Shown here: piece by piece, positions 1 to 6,017 of the stretch
How the letters are laid out: each line of letters starts with the position of its first letter
How positions within the stretch are numbered: position 1 is the stretch's first letter
Origin: an uncultured Eubacteriales bacterium
Lineage (GTDB): Bacteria; Bacillota; Clostridia; Christensenellales; UBA1242
Reading direction: 5' to 3'
Length of the DNA: 8,541 nt
Assembly (NCBI GenBank): GCA_948787875.1
Contig: CAQFKO010000044.1
Location: forward strand, 1-8,541
The notes under the pieces: model-generated
Told to the model about the DNA's origin: nothing
Database searches by the model: none
The model's input: only the letters and a program-made list of their open reading frames with translations
Program-made: the position numbers and the translations under genes

Positions 1-51
1 AAATAATTAGTAAAAACGCAAAATAGTATTAAAAATGTTAAAAATTAATTA

Positions 52-88
52 AAATTTGCTCAAAAATGCAAATTTATTGTTAAATTTG
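52..88 (-). terminator. Weak candidate terminator after mtaB (two alternative hairpins)
   Basis: Just beyond the mtaB stop, two perfect 8-bp stems share one arm: CAAATTTA/TAAATTTG (69-76 with 81-88) and AAATTTGC/GCAAATTT (52-59 with 68-75). They cannot form together. On the minus strand the first is followed by CATTTTTG and the second by TAATTAATTTTT. Both are AT-rich with poor T tracts, so termination here is only possible. The remaining bases to the window edge hold no gene that I can see. Confidence 0.35.
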
Positions 89-92
89 AAGA

Positions 93-1346
93 TTATAATA
101 TTTCAGCAATTGCGCCATCTTCAAAAATTTCTTTTAAAACAACATTAACTTTTTGATTTGAATTTAATTGCTTGTTTGATTTTATGTAACACAAAATATA
201 ATTTTTTGTATGTGCAAGATAGTAACCATTTTTTTGATTTTCAATGATAACTTCATGAGTTTTATTTAAATTTTTGGTTATGAAATCATATTTCATTTTT
301 CGAGCAGTTTCTGTAATTGTTTTTACTCTTTGATCTACATTTTTTGCTACATTTTTGAATTTGACGGCAGCAGTTCCGTTTCTCAGTGAATATGGGAATA
401 TGTGCATTTCGGCAAAGTTTACCAATTTTATAAATTCATGAGTCTCGTTAAAGTCCTCTTCTGTTTCTGTTGGAAAGCCAACAATTAAGTCTGTTGTTAT
501 TGCTGCGTCTTTAAAATATTTTCTGATTAAGTTTACTTTTTCAAGATAGGTTTCTTTTGTGTAATGGCGGTTCATTGATTTTAAAGTATTGTTTGAACCA
601 CTTTGCAAACTTAAATGAAATTGATTGCAAAAATTATTATATTCTGATAACTCTTTTAAAAATTCTTCGGTAATTACATTAACTTCAAGAGAACTGAATC
701 TGAACCTAGATGGAGAGTTTTTAAATAATCTTGCTATTTCTATAAGTCCGTCACTGCCCTTTATATCCTTTCCATAAGCAGATAAGTTTATTCCGGTAAC
801 AACAATTTCGTTTGCTTGTTTTTCAAGAACTTTTATTTCCTTTTCTATTTCTGACAAAGGAAAACTTTTTTCTCTTCCCCTAATATAAGGAATGATGCAG
901 TAAGTGCAAAAATTATTGCAACCTGTTTGAACCAAAAGTGTTGCTCTGGTTCTTTCGCTTACTCTTGAATTTGTTTTTGTTTGAAAATTTGGACAAATAT
1001 TTTCTGTGTCATCGCCAATAATTGCGCTTACTAACTGTAATTTATCATTGTTTCCTACAATCTTTTTAACAAAATCGCCTTTATTGAATTTTTCAGGATT
1101 GTTTTCGGAAGAACAACCGCATATATAAATTTTTGCATTTGGATTAAGTTTTAGAACTTTTGAAATAATGTTTCGCGATTTTCGTTCTGCTTCATTGGTT
1201 ACCGCACAAGTATTTATTACAAAAATATCCGCAGTATTTAAGCCCATTGAAACATTATAGCCATATTTTTCAAGCTCTTCGGCGATTTGCTCGCTTTCAA
1301 CTTGGTTTACTTTGCAACCAAGTGTTATTATTGCTATGCTTTTCAT
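93..1346 (-). CDS. mtaB: tRNA (N6-threonylcarbamoyladenosine(37)-C2)-methylthiotransferase MtaB
   Basis: Radical-SAM methylthiotransferase that converts t6A to ms2t6A at position 37 of ANN-decoding tRNAs. All three expected parts are visible. The N-terminal UPF0004 domain begins with TLGCKVNQVES and carries the auxiliary-cluster cysteines C11, C47 and C78. The central radical-SAM domain has CNNFCTYC (C143, C147, C150) followed by IIPYIRGREKS. The last 60 or so residues form a TRAM-like RNA-binding domain. The TLGCKVNQ start and the RTRATLLVQTGC stretch point to the MtaB subfamily rather than MiaB or RimO. At 417 residues it is somewhat shorter than Bacillus YqeV, with no motif lost. The ATG at 1344-1346 is preceded by a good ribosome binding site, AAGGAGA (1351-1357). 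It starts 16 bases after the rsmE stop and is probably co-transcribed with it. Family assignment is firm; substrate specificity is inferred from the family. Confidence 0.95.
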   Translation of the reverse strand: MKSIAIITLGCKVNQVESEQIAEELEKYGYNVSMGLNTADIFVINTCAVTNEAERKSRNIISKVLKLNPNAKIYICGCSSENNPEKFNKGDFVKKIVGNNDKLQLVSAIIGDDTENICPNFQTKTNSRVSERTRATLLVQTGCNNFCTYCIIPYIRGREKSFPLSEIEKEIKVLEKQANEIVVTGINLSAYGKDIKGSDGLIEIARLFKNSPSRFRFSSLEVNVITEEFLKELSEYNNFCNQFHLSLQSGSNNTLKSMNRHYTKETYLEKVNLIRKYFKDAAITTDLIVGFPTETEEDFNETHEFIKLVNFAEMHIFPYSLRNGTAAVKFKNVAKNVDQRVKTITETARKMKYDFITKNLNKTHEVIIENQKNGYYLAHTKNYILCYIKSNKQLNSNQKVNVVLKEIFEDGAIAEIL

Positions 1347-1362
1347 AAGTTCTCCTTTTTAA

Positions 1363-2091
1363 TTAGTCTAAAAGTTGCATAATCAGTGCGGTTGAGGCTA
1401 TTGCCGCAGTTTCTGTTCTAAGAATTCTTTTGCCAAGTGAAACAATTTCTGCCCCACTGTTTTTGAGCAAAACGATTTCGTCTTCGGAAAATCCGCCCTC
1501 AGCACCAATCATAATTGCAATGTTTTTTGCGACATTACTTAAATTTTTTATCAAGCTAGCCAAAGTTTTGCCGTCTTCGTTTTCATAGGCGACAATGAAT
1601 TTGTCATATTGGCTGATTTTGCTTGCGATTTCTTTTATTGATAAACAGCCGAATATCTTAGGAATTGTTGCTCTTCCACATTGTTTTGACGCCGACACTG
1701 CCACAGTATCTAGTCTGTCGGTTTTGTGAGTATTGGCCTTTATGTCTGAAAACTTGCTTTCAAATAAGCATATTTCGCTTACGCCAATTTCAGTGGCTTT
1801 TTGAACTATCAAGCTTAGTTTGTCGCCCTTTGCAAGTGCTTGATAAAGTGTTAAATTTATGTTTGGCTCATTTGATGACTTTTCTGCTTTTTCTATTATT
1901 ATTTCTGCAAACTTTTTATTTATTGATTTTATGACTGAAAAATAAAAATTGCCATCTCCGTTTATAAGGCATAGTTTGTCTCCCACTCTTGCCCTCATAA
2001 CATTCGCTAGGTGGTGAAATTCGTCACCTTCTAGGTTGATTGTTGAATTTTGAGTTAATTGACCATTAAAATAAAATCTTTTTTCTTTCAT
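1363..2091 (-). CDS. rsmE: 16S rRNA (uracil(1498)-N3)-methyltransferase RsmE
   Basis: SPOUT-family methyltransferase that makes m3U1498 in 16S rRNA of the small subunit, using S-adenosylmethionine. The 242-residue product has an N-terminal PUA-like RNA-binding part (EFHHLANVMRARVGD near residues 24-38) and a C-terminal knotted SPOUT domain. Family marks are KATEIGV (about 98-104), QCGRATIP, IGAEGGFSEDE (195-205) and the knot signature LGKRILRTETAA (219-230). The usual GPEGGF reads GAEGGF here. An in-frame ATG six codons upstream (2107-2109) would give 248 residues. I prefer the ATG at 2089-2091 because MKEKRFYF matches the usual RsmE beginning and because the upstream ATG lies inside the promoter spacer. 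Neither ATG has a Shine-Dalgarno sequence, which fits a leaderless mRNA. It is followed after 16 bases by mtaB. The function is secure; the start is likely but unproven. Confidence 0.94.
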   Translation of the reverse strand: MKEKRFYFNGQLTQNSTINLEGDEFHHLANVMRARVGDKLCLINGDGNFYFSVIKSINKKFAEIIIEKAEKSSNEPNINLTLYQALAKGDKLSLIVQKATEIGVSEICLFESKFSDIKANTHKTDRLDTVAVSASKQCGRATIPKIFGCLSIKEIASKISQYDKFIVAYENEDGKTLASLIKNLSNVAKNIAIMIGAEGGFSEDEIVLLKNSGAEIVSLGKRILRTETAAIASTALIMQLLD

Positions 2092-2097
2092 GAATAG

Positions 2098-2126
2098 ATT
2101 ATAATACATTTTATTGTTTAGGTCAA
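2098..2126 (-). promoter_or_regulatory. Sigma-A type promoter of rsmE-mtaB
   Basis: Minus-strand -35 box TTGACC (2121-2126), 17-base spacer, and a perfect -10 box TATAAT (2098-2103). Seven bases beyond the -10 box is 2091, the A of the preferred rsmE ATG, so the transcript is predicted to have no 5' leader. It lies just downstream of the operon terminator, as expected for an independent unit. Confidence 0.75.
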
Positions 2127-2144
2127 CTAGACTTGTAAAATAAT

Positions 2145-2169
2145 AAAAAAGTGCAATTTTGTTGCACTT
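2145..2169 (-). terminator. Intrinsic terminator of the heat-shock operon
   Basis: A perfect 8-bp stem AAGTGCAA/TTGCACTT with a 5-base loop, whose 3' arm runs into six T on the minus strand (2145-2150). It lies between dnaJ and the rsmE promoter and closes the hrcA operon. Confidence 0.85.
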
Positions 2170-2188
2170 AATTAAATATTTAAATTGT

Positions 2189-2220
2189 AAAAAACTGCTA
2201 AAATAAATGATTTTATAGCA
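2189..2220 (-). terminator. Terminator-like hairpin directly after dnaJ
   Basis: TGCTATAAAAT pairs with ATTTTAGCA around a 5-base loop with a 2-base bulge, beginning three bases beyond the dnaJ stop. On the minus strand it is followed by GTTTTTT. The stem is mostly A-T, so it may be weak alone; the stronger hairpin follows about 20 bases on. Confidence 0.5.
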
Positions 2221-2223
2221 ATT

Positions 2224-3360
2224 TTATAATTTTTCGGTAAAAGATTTCTTTTTTGAATATTGATTACCGGATATGCTTTTTGCAAGGTTTTCCGCAAGTT
2301 CTTTTTCTTTTTTAGACAAAGACTTTGGAATCTCTATGATTACTTTTGCAAATAAGTCGCCATAGCTGTTTTTGTTTAAAACCTTTGTTCCCTTGCCTTT
2401 AAGAGTTAAAATTGTTCCCGTTTGAGTCAGTTCAGGAATGGTTAATTCAAGAGTTTCGTTAATGCCCGGAACTTTTACTTTTGCACCGAGCAAAGCTTCT
2501 GTAAATGAAATTGGAACATCAACATAAATGTCGAACCCTTCTCTTTTTAAAAGTTTATGAGGCTCTACTTGAATTAAAATTTGCATATCACCAGCAGGAC
2601 CGCCATTTCTTCCCGCTTCGCCTTGACCTCTTAATGTTAAAACTTGGTCACTATCTATGCCACCCGGAATGTTAAGTTCAATGCTTCTGTTTTCTCTGGT
2701 GATACCTGCGCCATTACAATTTGAACATTTTTCTTTGATTTGTTTTCCTGTTCCGTGACAATCAGGGCATACTCCTTCTGACACAATTTGCCCAAAAGGT
2801 GTGCTTTGAGTTGTTCTGACCGAACCTGAACCTCCGCATTTTTTGCAAGTTTCAAGCGAAGTTCCGTTTTTTGCACCTGTTCCTTTGCAATGAGGACAAT
2901 TTTCAGACCTTGTTAAGTTTACGCTTTTTTTGCAACCAAAAGCAGCCTCTGCAAAAGTCAGTCGCATTTTAACTTGAATATCAGCACCTTGCATTTGGGT
3001 GTTTGCTCTTGAAGTTCTTCTTGCACCACCACCAAAAGCACCGCCGAATATGTTGCTGAAAATATCGCCGAAATCGAAGTCTCCACCACCAAAACCGCCA
3101 CCGAAGCCTCCGAATCCTGAGCCACCGCCAAAGCCTTGTGGTCCATTTTCGTTGCCGTAAGTGTCATAATTTGATTTTTTGGTTTTGTCCGAAAGCACAC
3201 TGAATGCCTCATTGACCTCTTTTAACTTTTCGGCAGCTTCGGCATTTCCTGGATTTAAATCGGGGTGATATTTTTTTGCTAATGAACGATAAGCTTTTTT
3301 TATTTCGTCGTCGGAAGCGGATTTGCTTACGCCTAAAATATCGTAATAATTTTTTGCCAT
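2224..3360 (-). CDS. dnaJ: Molecular chaperone DnaJ (Hsp40, type I)
   Basis: Cytoplasmic co-chaperone that delivers unfolded clients to DnaK and stimulates its ATPase. All type I domains are present in the 378 residues. The J domain (about 4-68) has the essential HPD at 32-34. A Gly/Phe-rich linker covers about 74-113. The zinc-binding region has four intact repeats: CPHCKGTG (155), CKKCGGSG (172), CPDCHGTG (198) and CSNCNGAG (212). Two C-terminal substrate-binding beta domains follow to about residue 345. The start is the ATG at 3358-3360, with GAGAGG at 3365-3370 as ribosome binding site. A TTG four codons upstream keeps the frame open, but it overlaps that site and would add MRGN before the conserved MAKNYYDILG. 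dnaJ is the last gene of the hrcA operon. It is separated from dnaK by 113 bases with two stem-loops and is followed by tandem terminator-like hairpins. Confidence 0.97.
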   Translation of the reverse strand: MAKNYYDILGVSKSASDDEIKKAYRSLAKKYHPDLNPGNAEAAEKLKEVNEAFSVLSDKTKKSNYDTYGNENGPQGFGGGSGFGGFGGGFGGGDFDFGDIFSNIFGGAFGGGARRTSRANTQMQGADIQVKMRLTFAEAAFGCKKSVNLTRSENCPHCKGTGAKNGTSLETCKKCGGSGSVRTTQSTPFGQIVSEGVCPDCHGTGKQIKEKCSNCNGAGITRENRSIELNIPGGIDSDQVLTLRGQGEAGRNGGPAGDMQILIQVEPHKLLKREGFDIYVDVPISFTEALLGAKVKVPGINETLELTIPELTQTGTILTLKGKGTKVLNKNSYGDLFAKVIIEIPKSLSKKEKELAENLAKSISGNQYSKKKSFTEKL

Positions 3361-3370
3361 ATTTCCTCTC

Positions 3371-3412
3371 AAAAACTAACAGACAGCAATTATTTTACTG
3401 TCTGATAGTTTT
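3371..3412 (-). other. Stem-loop just ahead of the dnaJ ribosome binding site
   Basis: On the minus strand CTATCAGACAG pairs with CTGTCTGTTAG (10 of 11 pairs, 11-base loop), and A/T flanks lengthen the stem by four pairs. It ends in TTTTT directly against the GAGAGG ribosome binding site of dnaJ (3365-3370). The position suggests partial termination, an mRNA-processing or stability element, or an effect on dnaJ translation. Confidence 0.65.
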
Positions 3413-3415
3413 GTT

Positions 3416-3441
3416 AAAAACTGCAATTATTTGCAATTTTT
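3416..3441 (-). other. Stem-loop between dnaK and dnaJ (dnaK-proximal)
   Basis: The inverted repeat TGCAA/TTGCA with a 4-base loop is extended by A5/T5 flanks across one mismatch. On the minus strand the 3' side ends in five T, so it resembles a weak terminator or 3'-end stabiliser about 30 bases after the dnaK stop. The stem is short and AT-rich. Confidence 0.4.
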
Positions 3442-3473
3442 GATAAATTTTTGTTAAAATATTGCGTTTTGCA

Positions 3474-5309
3474 CTATTTTGTTGTGTAATCATTAAAATT
3501 GTTTGGGTCAGCATTGCCACTATTATCTGAGTTGTTATCTGTGCCGTTTGCCCCTGCGTTAGGATTTGCGTTTTGATAAAGTTTTGTAAATATTTCATTA
3601 GAAACTTTTGTTAAATCTTCAAGAGTTGTTTTTAATGTTTCTGCATCACTTGCGGTTTTGTAAGTTTCTTTTGCTTTGTTTAATGCCTCTTCAAGTTTTG
3701 TTTTGTCTTCTTCCGAAATCTTATCTCCGCTTTCTTTCAAAACTTTTTCAATGCTGTTAATCATTTGGTCTAAATTATTTTTTGTATCAACAACTTCTTT
3801 TCTCTTTTTATCTTCTTCTGCATACATTTCAGCTTCTTTGATAGCTTTGTCAATGTCGGCATCAGAAAGATTTGATGACGCTGTAATTGTTATATCTTGT
3901 GACTTGCCTGTTCCAAGGTCTTTTGCAGACACATGAACAATGCCGTTTGCGTCAATATCGAATTTAACTTCGATTTGAGGAATTCCTCTTGGTGCAGGAG
4001 CTATGCCTGTAAGTTCAAATCTTCCAAGAGTTTTGTTGTCTGCTGCAAATTCTCTTTCGCCTTGAAGAACATGAATGTCAACAGCAGGTTGATTGTCGGC
4101 AGCTGTTGAGAAGATTTGTGTTTTTGTGGTTGGAATTGTTGTGTTTTTATCAATAAGTTTTGTAAATACTCCGCCCATTGTTTCAATTCCGAGAGAAAGA
4201 GGTGTAACATCAAGAAGAAGCACATCTTTTACATCGCCCGCAAGCACACCGCCTTGAATAGCTGCACCGATTGCAACACATTCGTCAGGGTTAATTCCTG
4301 TGAATGGTTGTTTGCCGATAAATGCTTTTACTTTTTCGATAACCATAGGGATTCTTGTTGAACCGCCTACCATAATGATTTTTGCAACATCATTAATTGA
4401 AAGTTTGCTGTCTGCAAGAGCTTTTTTGGTAAGGTCAATAGTTTCATTGATGTAGTCTTCTATCATGCTTTCAAATTTAGCACGAGTGATGTTGATTTCA
4501 AGATGTTTTGGACCTGTACTATCTGCTGAAATGAATGGTAATGAAACAGAACTTTGGTTAAGAGAAGAAAGTTCAATTTTTGTTTTTTCTGCTGCTTCTT
4601 TAAGTCTTTGAACAGCCATTTTGTCTTTTGAAAGATCAATACCATCTGATTTTTTGAACTCATCTACAAGGTAGTCGATAATTACTTGGTCAAAGTTGTC
4701 GCCACCAAGATGTGTGTTTCCGCCTGTTGCAAGAACTTGGAAAACACCGTCTGCAATTTCAAGCACGGAAATATCAAAAGTTCCGCCGCCAAGGTCATAA
4801 ACCAAGATTTTTTGACCGTCTTGGTCTTGAACTTTGTCTAATCCATAAGCAAGAGCGGCAGCTGTTGGCTCGTTGATAATTCTTTTTACATCAAGACCTG
4901 CAATTTTGCCCGCGTCTTTTGTTGCTTGTCTTTGAGAGTCGTTAAAGTAAGCAGGAACAGTGATAACCGCTTCGGTAACTGTTTCTCCAAGATATTTTTC
5001 TGCATCAGCTTTAAGTTTTGATAATATCATTGCTGAAATTTCAGGAGGAGTATATGCTTTTCCGCCTGCGTTTACTGTGGTGTTTTCACCCATTTTGCTT
5101 TTAATTGAACGAATAGTGTTTTCAGGATTTGCAACTGCTTGACGCTTTGCAACTTGACCAACAAGTCTTTCCCCGTCTTTTGTAAATCCTACAACAGAAG
5201 GTGTAGTCCTGCTTCCTTCTGCATTTGTGATAACCGTTGGTTCGCCTCCTTCCATGATAGATACACATGAGTTTGTTGTTCCAAGGTCAATTCCAATAAT
5301 TTTTCCCAT
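3474..5309 (-). CDS. dnaK: Molecular chaperone DnaK (Hsp70)
   Basis: ATP-dependent Hsp70 chaperone that binds exposed hydrophobic segments and cycles with DnaJ and GrpE. The nucleotide-binding domain (1 to about 360) has IGIDLGTTNS (5-14), YDLGGGTFD (171-179) and IMVGGSTRIP (312-321). The interdomain linker DVLLLDVTPLSLG follows (362-374). The substrate-binding beta domain runs to about 480 and a charged helical lid to about 578. Between TIRSIKSKMG and YTPPEIS the protein has only a short stretch, so it lacks the roughly two-dozen-residue insert of Gram-negative DnaK, a Firmicutes trait. The 611-residue length is normal. The last 33 residues are Asn-rich and end NDYTTK instead of the usual acidic terminus. 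The ATG is preceded by AGGAGA (5318-5323). The 84-base gap after grpE holds only a small GC-rich hairpin (5334-5344) and no clear promoter. Confidence 0.98.
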   Translation of the reverse strand: MGKIIGIDLGTTNSCVSIMEGGEPTVITNAEGSRTTPSVVGFTKDGERLVGQVAKRQAVANPENTIRSIKSKMGENTTVNAGGKAYTPPEISAMILSKLKADAEKYLGETVTEAVITVPAYFNDSQRQATKDAGKIAGLDVKRIINEPTAAALAYGLDKVQDQDGQKILVYDLGGGTFDISVLEIADGVFQVLATGGNTHLGGDNFDQVIIDYLVDEFKKSDGIDLSKDKMAVQRLKEAAEKTKIELSSLNQSSVSLPFISADSTGPKHLEINITRAKFESMIEDYINETIDLTKKALADSKLSINDVAKIIMVGGSTRIPMVIEKVKAFIGKQPFTGINPDECVAIGAAIQGGVLAGDVKDVLLLDVTPLSLGIETMGGVFTKLIDKNTTIPTTKTQIFSTAADNQPAVDIHVLQGEREFAADNKTLGRFELTGIAPAPRGIPQIEVKFDIDANGIVHVSAKDLGTGKSQDITITASSNLSDADIDKAIKEAEMYAEEDKKRKEVVDTKNNLDQMINSIEKVLKESGDKISEEDKTKLEEALNKAKETYKTASDAETLKTTLEDLTKVSNEIFTKLYQNANPNAGANGTDNNSDNSGNADPNNFNDYTTK

Positions 5310-5393
5310 AAAATATTTCTCCTTTTATTTTCTCGGCTTTGCCGTAATTTTGCTTTTTGGGCTTTTGCAAGTTAGATTAGCGATTTTTATAGT

Positions 5394-6017
5394 CTACTGA
5401 TTGAATTTGTAGACGCTTACAGTTGACGGTCTTACTATTTCGTTAGACTCGGCAAACTTATAGCCTTTTTGATAAACCTGAGCTATTATTCCATCTAGCT
5501 CTTCTTTTTCGGTTGTTTCTGCACTTATGCAATTATGAAGTTCGGGATTAAGCTTTTCGTTTTTGCAAACTATTTCAACCAGCCCTAGTTCACTAAGCAC
5601 ATTTTGAAGAGACGAATAAATCATTACAAATCCCCTCATAACCTCAGCATCAACTTGTGATATGGCTTGGTCAAAGTTATCTAATATCGGAAGAAGCTTT
5701 TTTGCAACAACCTCACTAGCATTCTTTTTTGCTTCCGATTCGATATTTTTGTTTCTTTCTTTAAATCTTTCAAAATCTTTTTTGCAAGTTTCTGCTTCAT
5801 TTTTGTAATATGACGCAGTGTTTAAATATTGCGCAGCTTTGATTTTGTTTTCTTCTGATTCTGCTTGAAGCTTTGCTATAATTTCTTCTTGCTCAATCAG
5901 TTTTTGTTCATGCTCTTTGCAATCAGAACTATTATGTTTGCAACATTTATGCTCTTTTTCTTTTTCTCCTTTGTCGCAAGCTTTGCATTTTTCGTTTTGT
6001 TTTGTGTTTTCGCTCAT
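5394..6017 (-). CDS. grpE: Nucleotide exchange factor GrpE with a Cys/His-rich N-terminus
   Basis: Releases ADP from DnaK and so restarts the chaperone cycle. The family acts as a dimer joined by long paired helices, which also sense temperature. After a charged coiled-coil-prone stretch (about 37-100), the conserved core is clear: LLPILDNFDQAIS, then FVMIYSSLQNVLSELGLVEI, NPELHNCIS and the C-terminal beta domain ending QKGYKFAESNEIVRPSTVSVYK. The 207-residue length is normal. The first 36 residues are unusual, with five Cys and three His (C11, C14, H23, C25, C26, H28, C33, H36). Two adjacent ATGs (6018-6020 and 6015-6017) could start it. AAGGAG lies 4 bases before the first and 7 before the second, so I chose the second; the other adds one Met. 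The hrcA stop codon overlaps the start, which suggests translational coupling. Confidence 0.95.
   Translation of the reverse strand: MSENTKQNEKCKACDKGEKEKEHKCCKHNSSDCKEHEQKLIEQEEIIAKLQAESEENKIKAAQYLNTASYYKNEAETCKKDFERFKERNKNIESEAKKNASEVVAKKLLPILDNFDQAISQVDAEVMRGFVMIYSSLQNVLSELGLVEIVCKNEKLNPELHNCISAETTEKEELDGIIAQVYQKGYKFAESNEIVRPSTVSVYKFNQ

Noticed and set aside
1665..1934. Forward-strand 89-codon open frame opposite rsmE
   Set aside because: It lies wholly antisense to a conserved gene and its Leu/Phe-rich product matches nothing I recognise.
3020..3150. Repetitive GGC/ACC-rich stretch within dnaJ
   Set aside because: It encodes the normal Gly/Phe-rich linker of DnaJ, so it is not an independent repeat or mobile element.
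3361..3372. TTG start for dnaJ four codons upstream, giving MRGN before MAKNYY
   Set aside because: This stretch is the GAGAGG ribosome binding site for the ATG at 3360; the TTG has no site of its own and DnaJ proteins normally begin at MAKNYY-like sequence.
4477..4488. TTAGCACGAGTG inside dnaK, resembling CIRCE half-sites
   Set aside because: The two half-like words are adjacent without the 9-base spacer and do not form the inverted repeat; it is ordinary coding sequence.
5334..5344. GC-rich mini-hairpin CGGC-TTT-GCCG between grpE and dnaK
   Set aside because: Only 4 bp with no T tract, too small for a terminator; noted under dnaK but not called as a feature.
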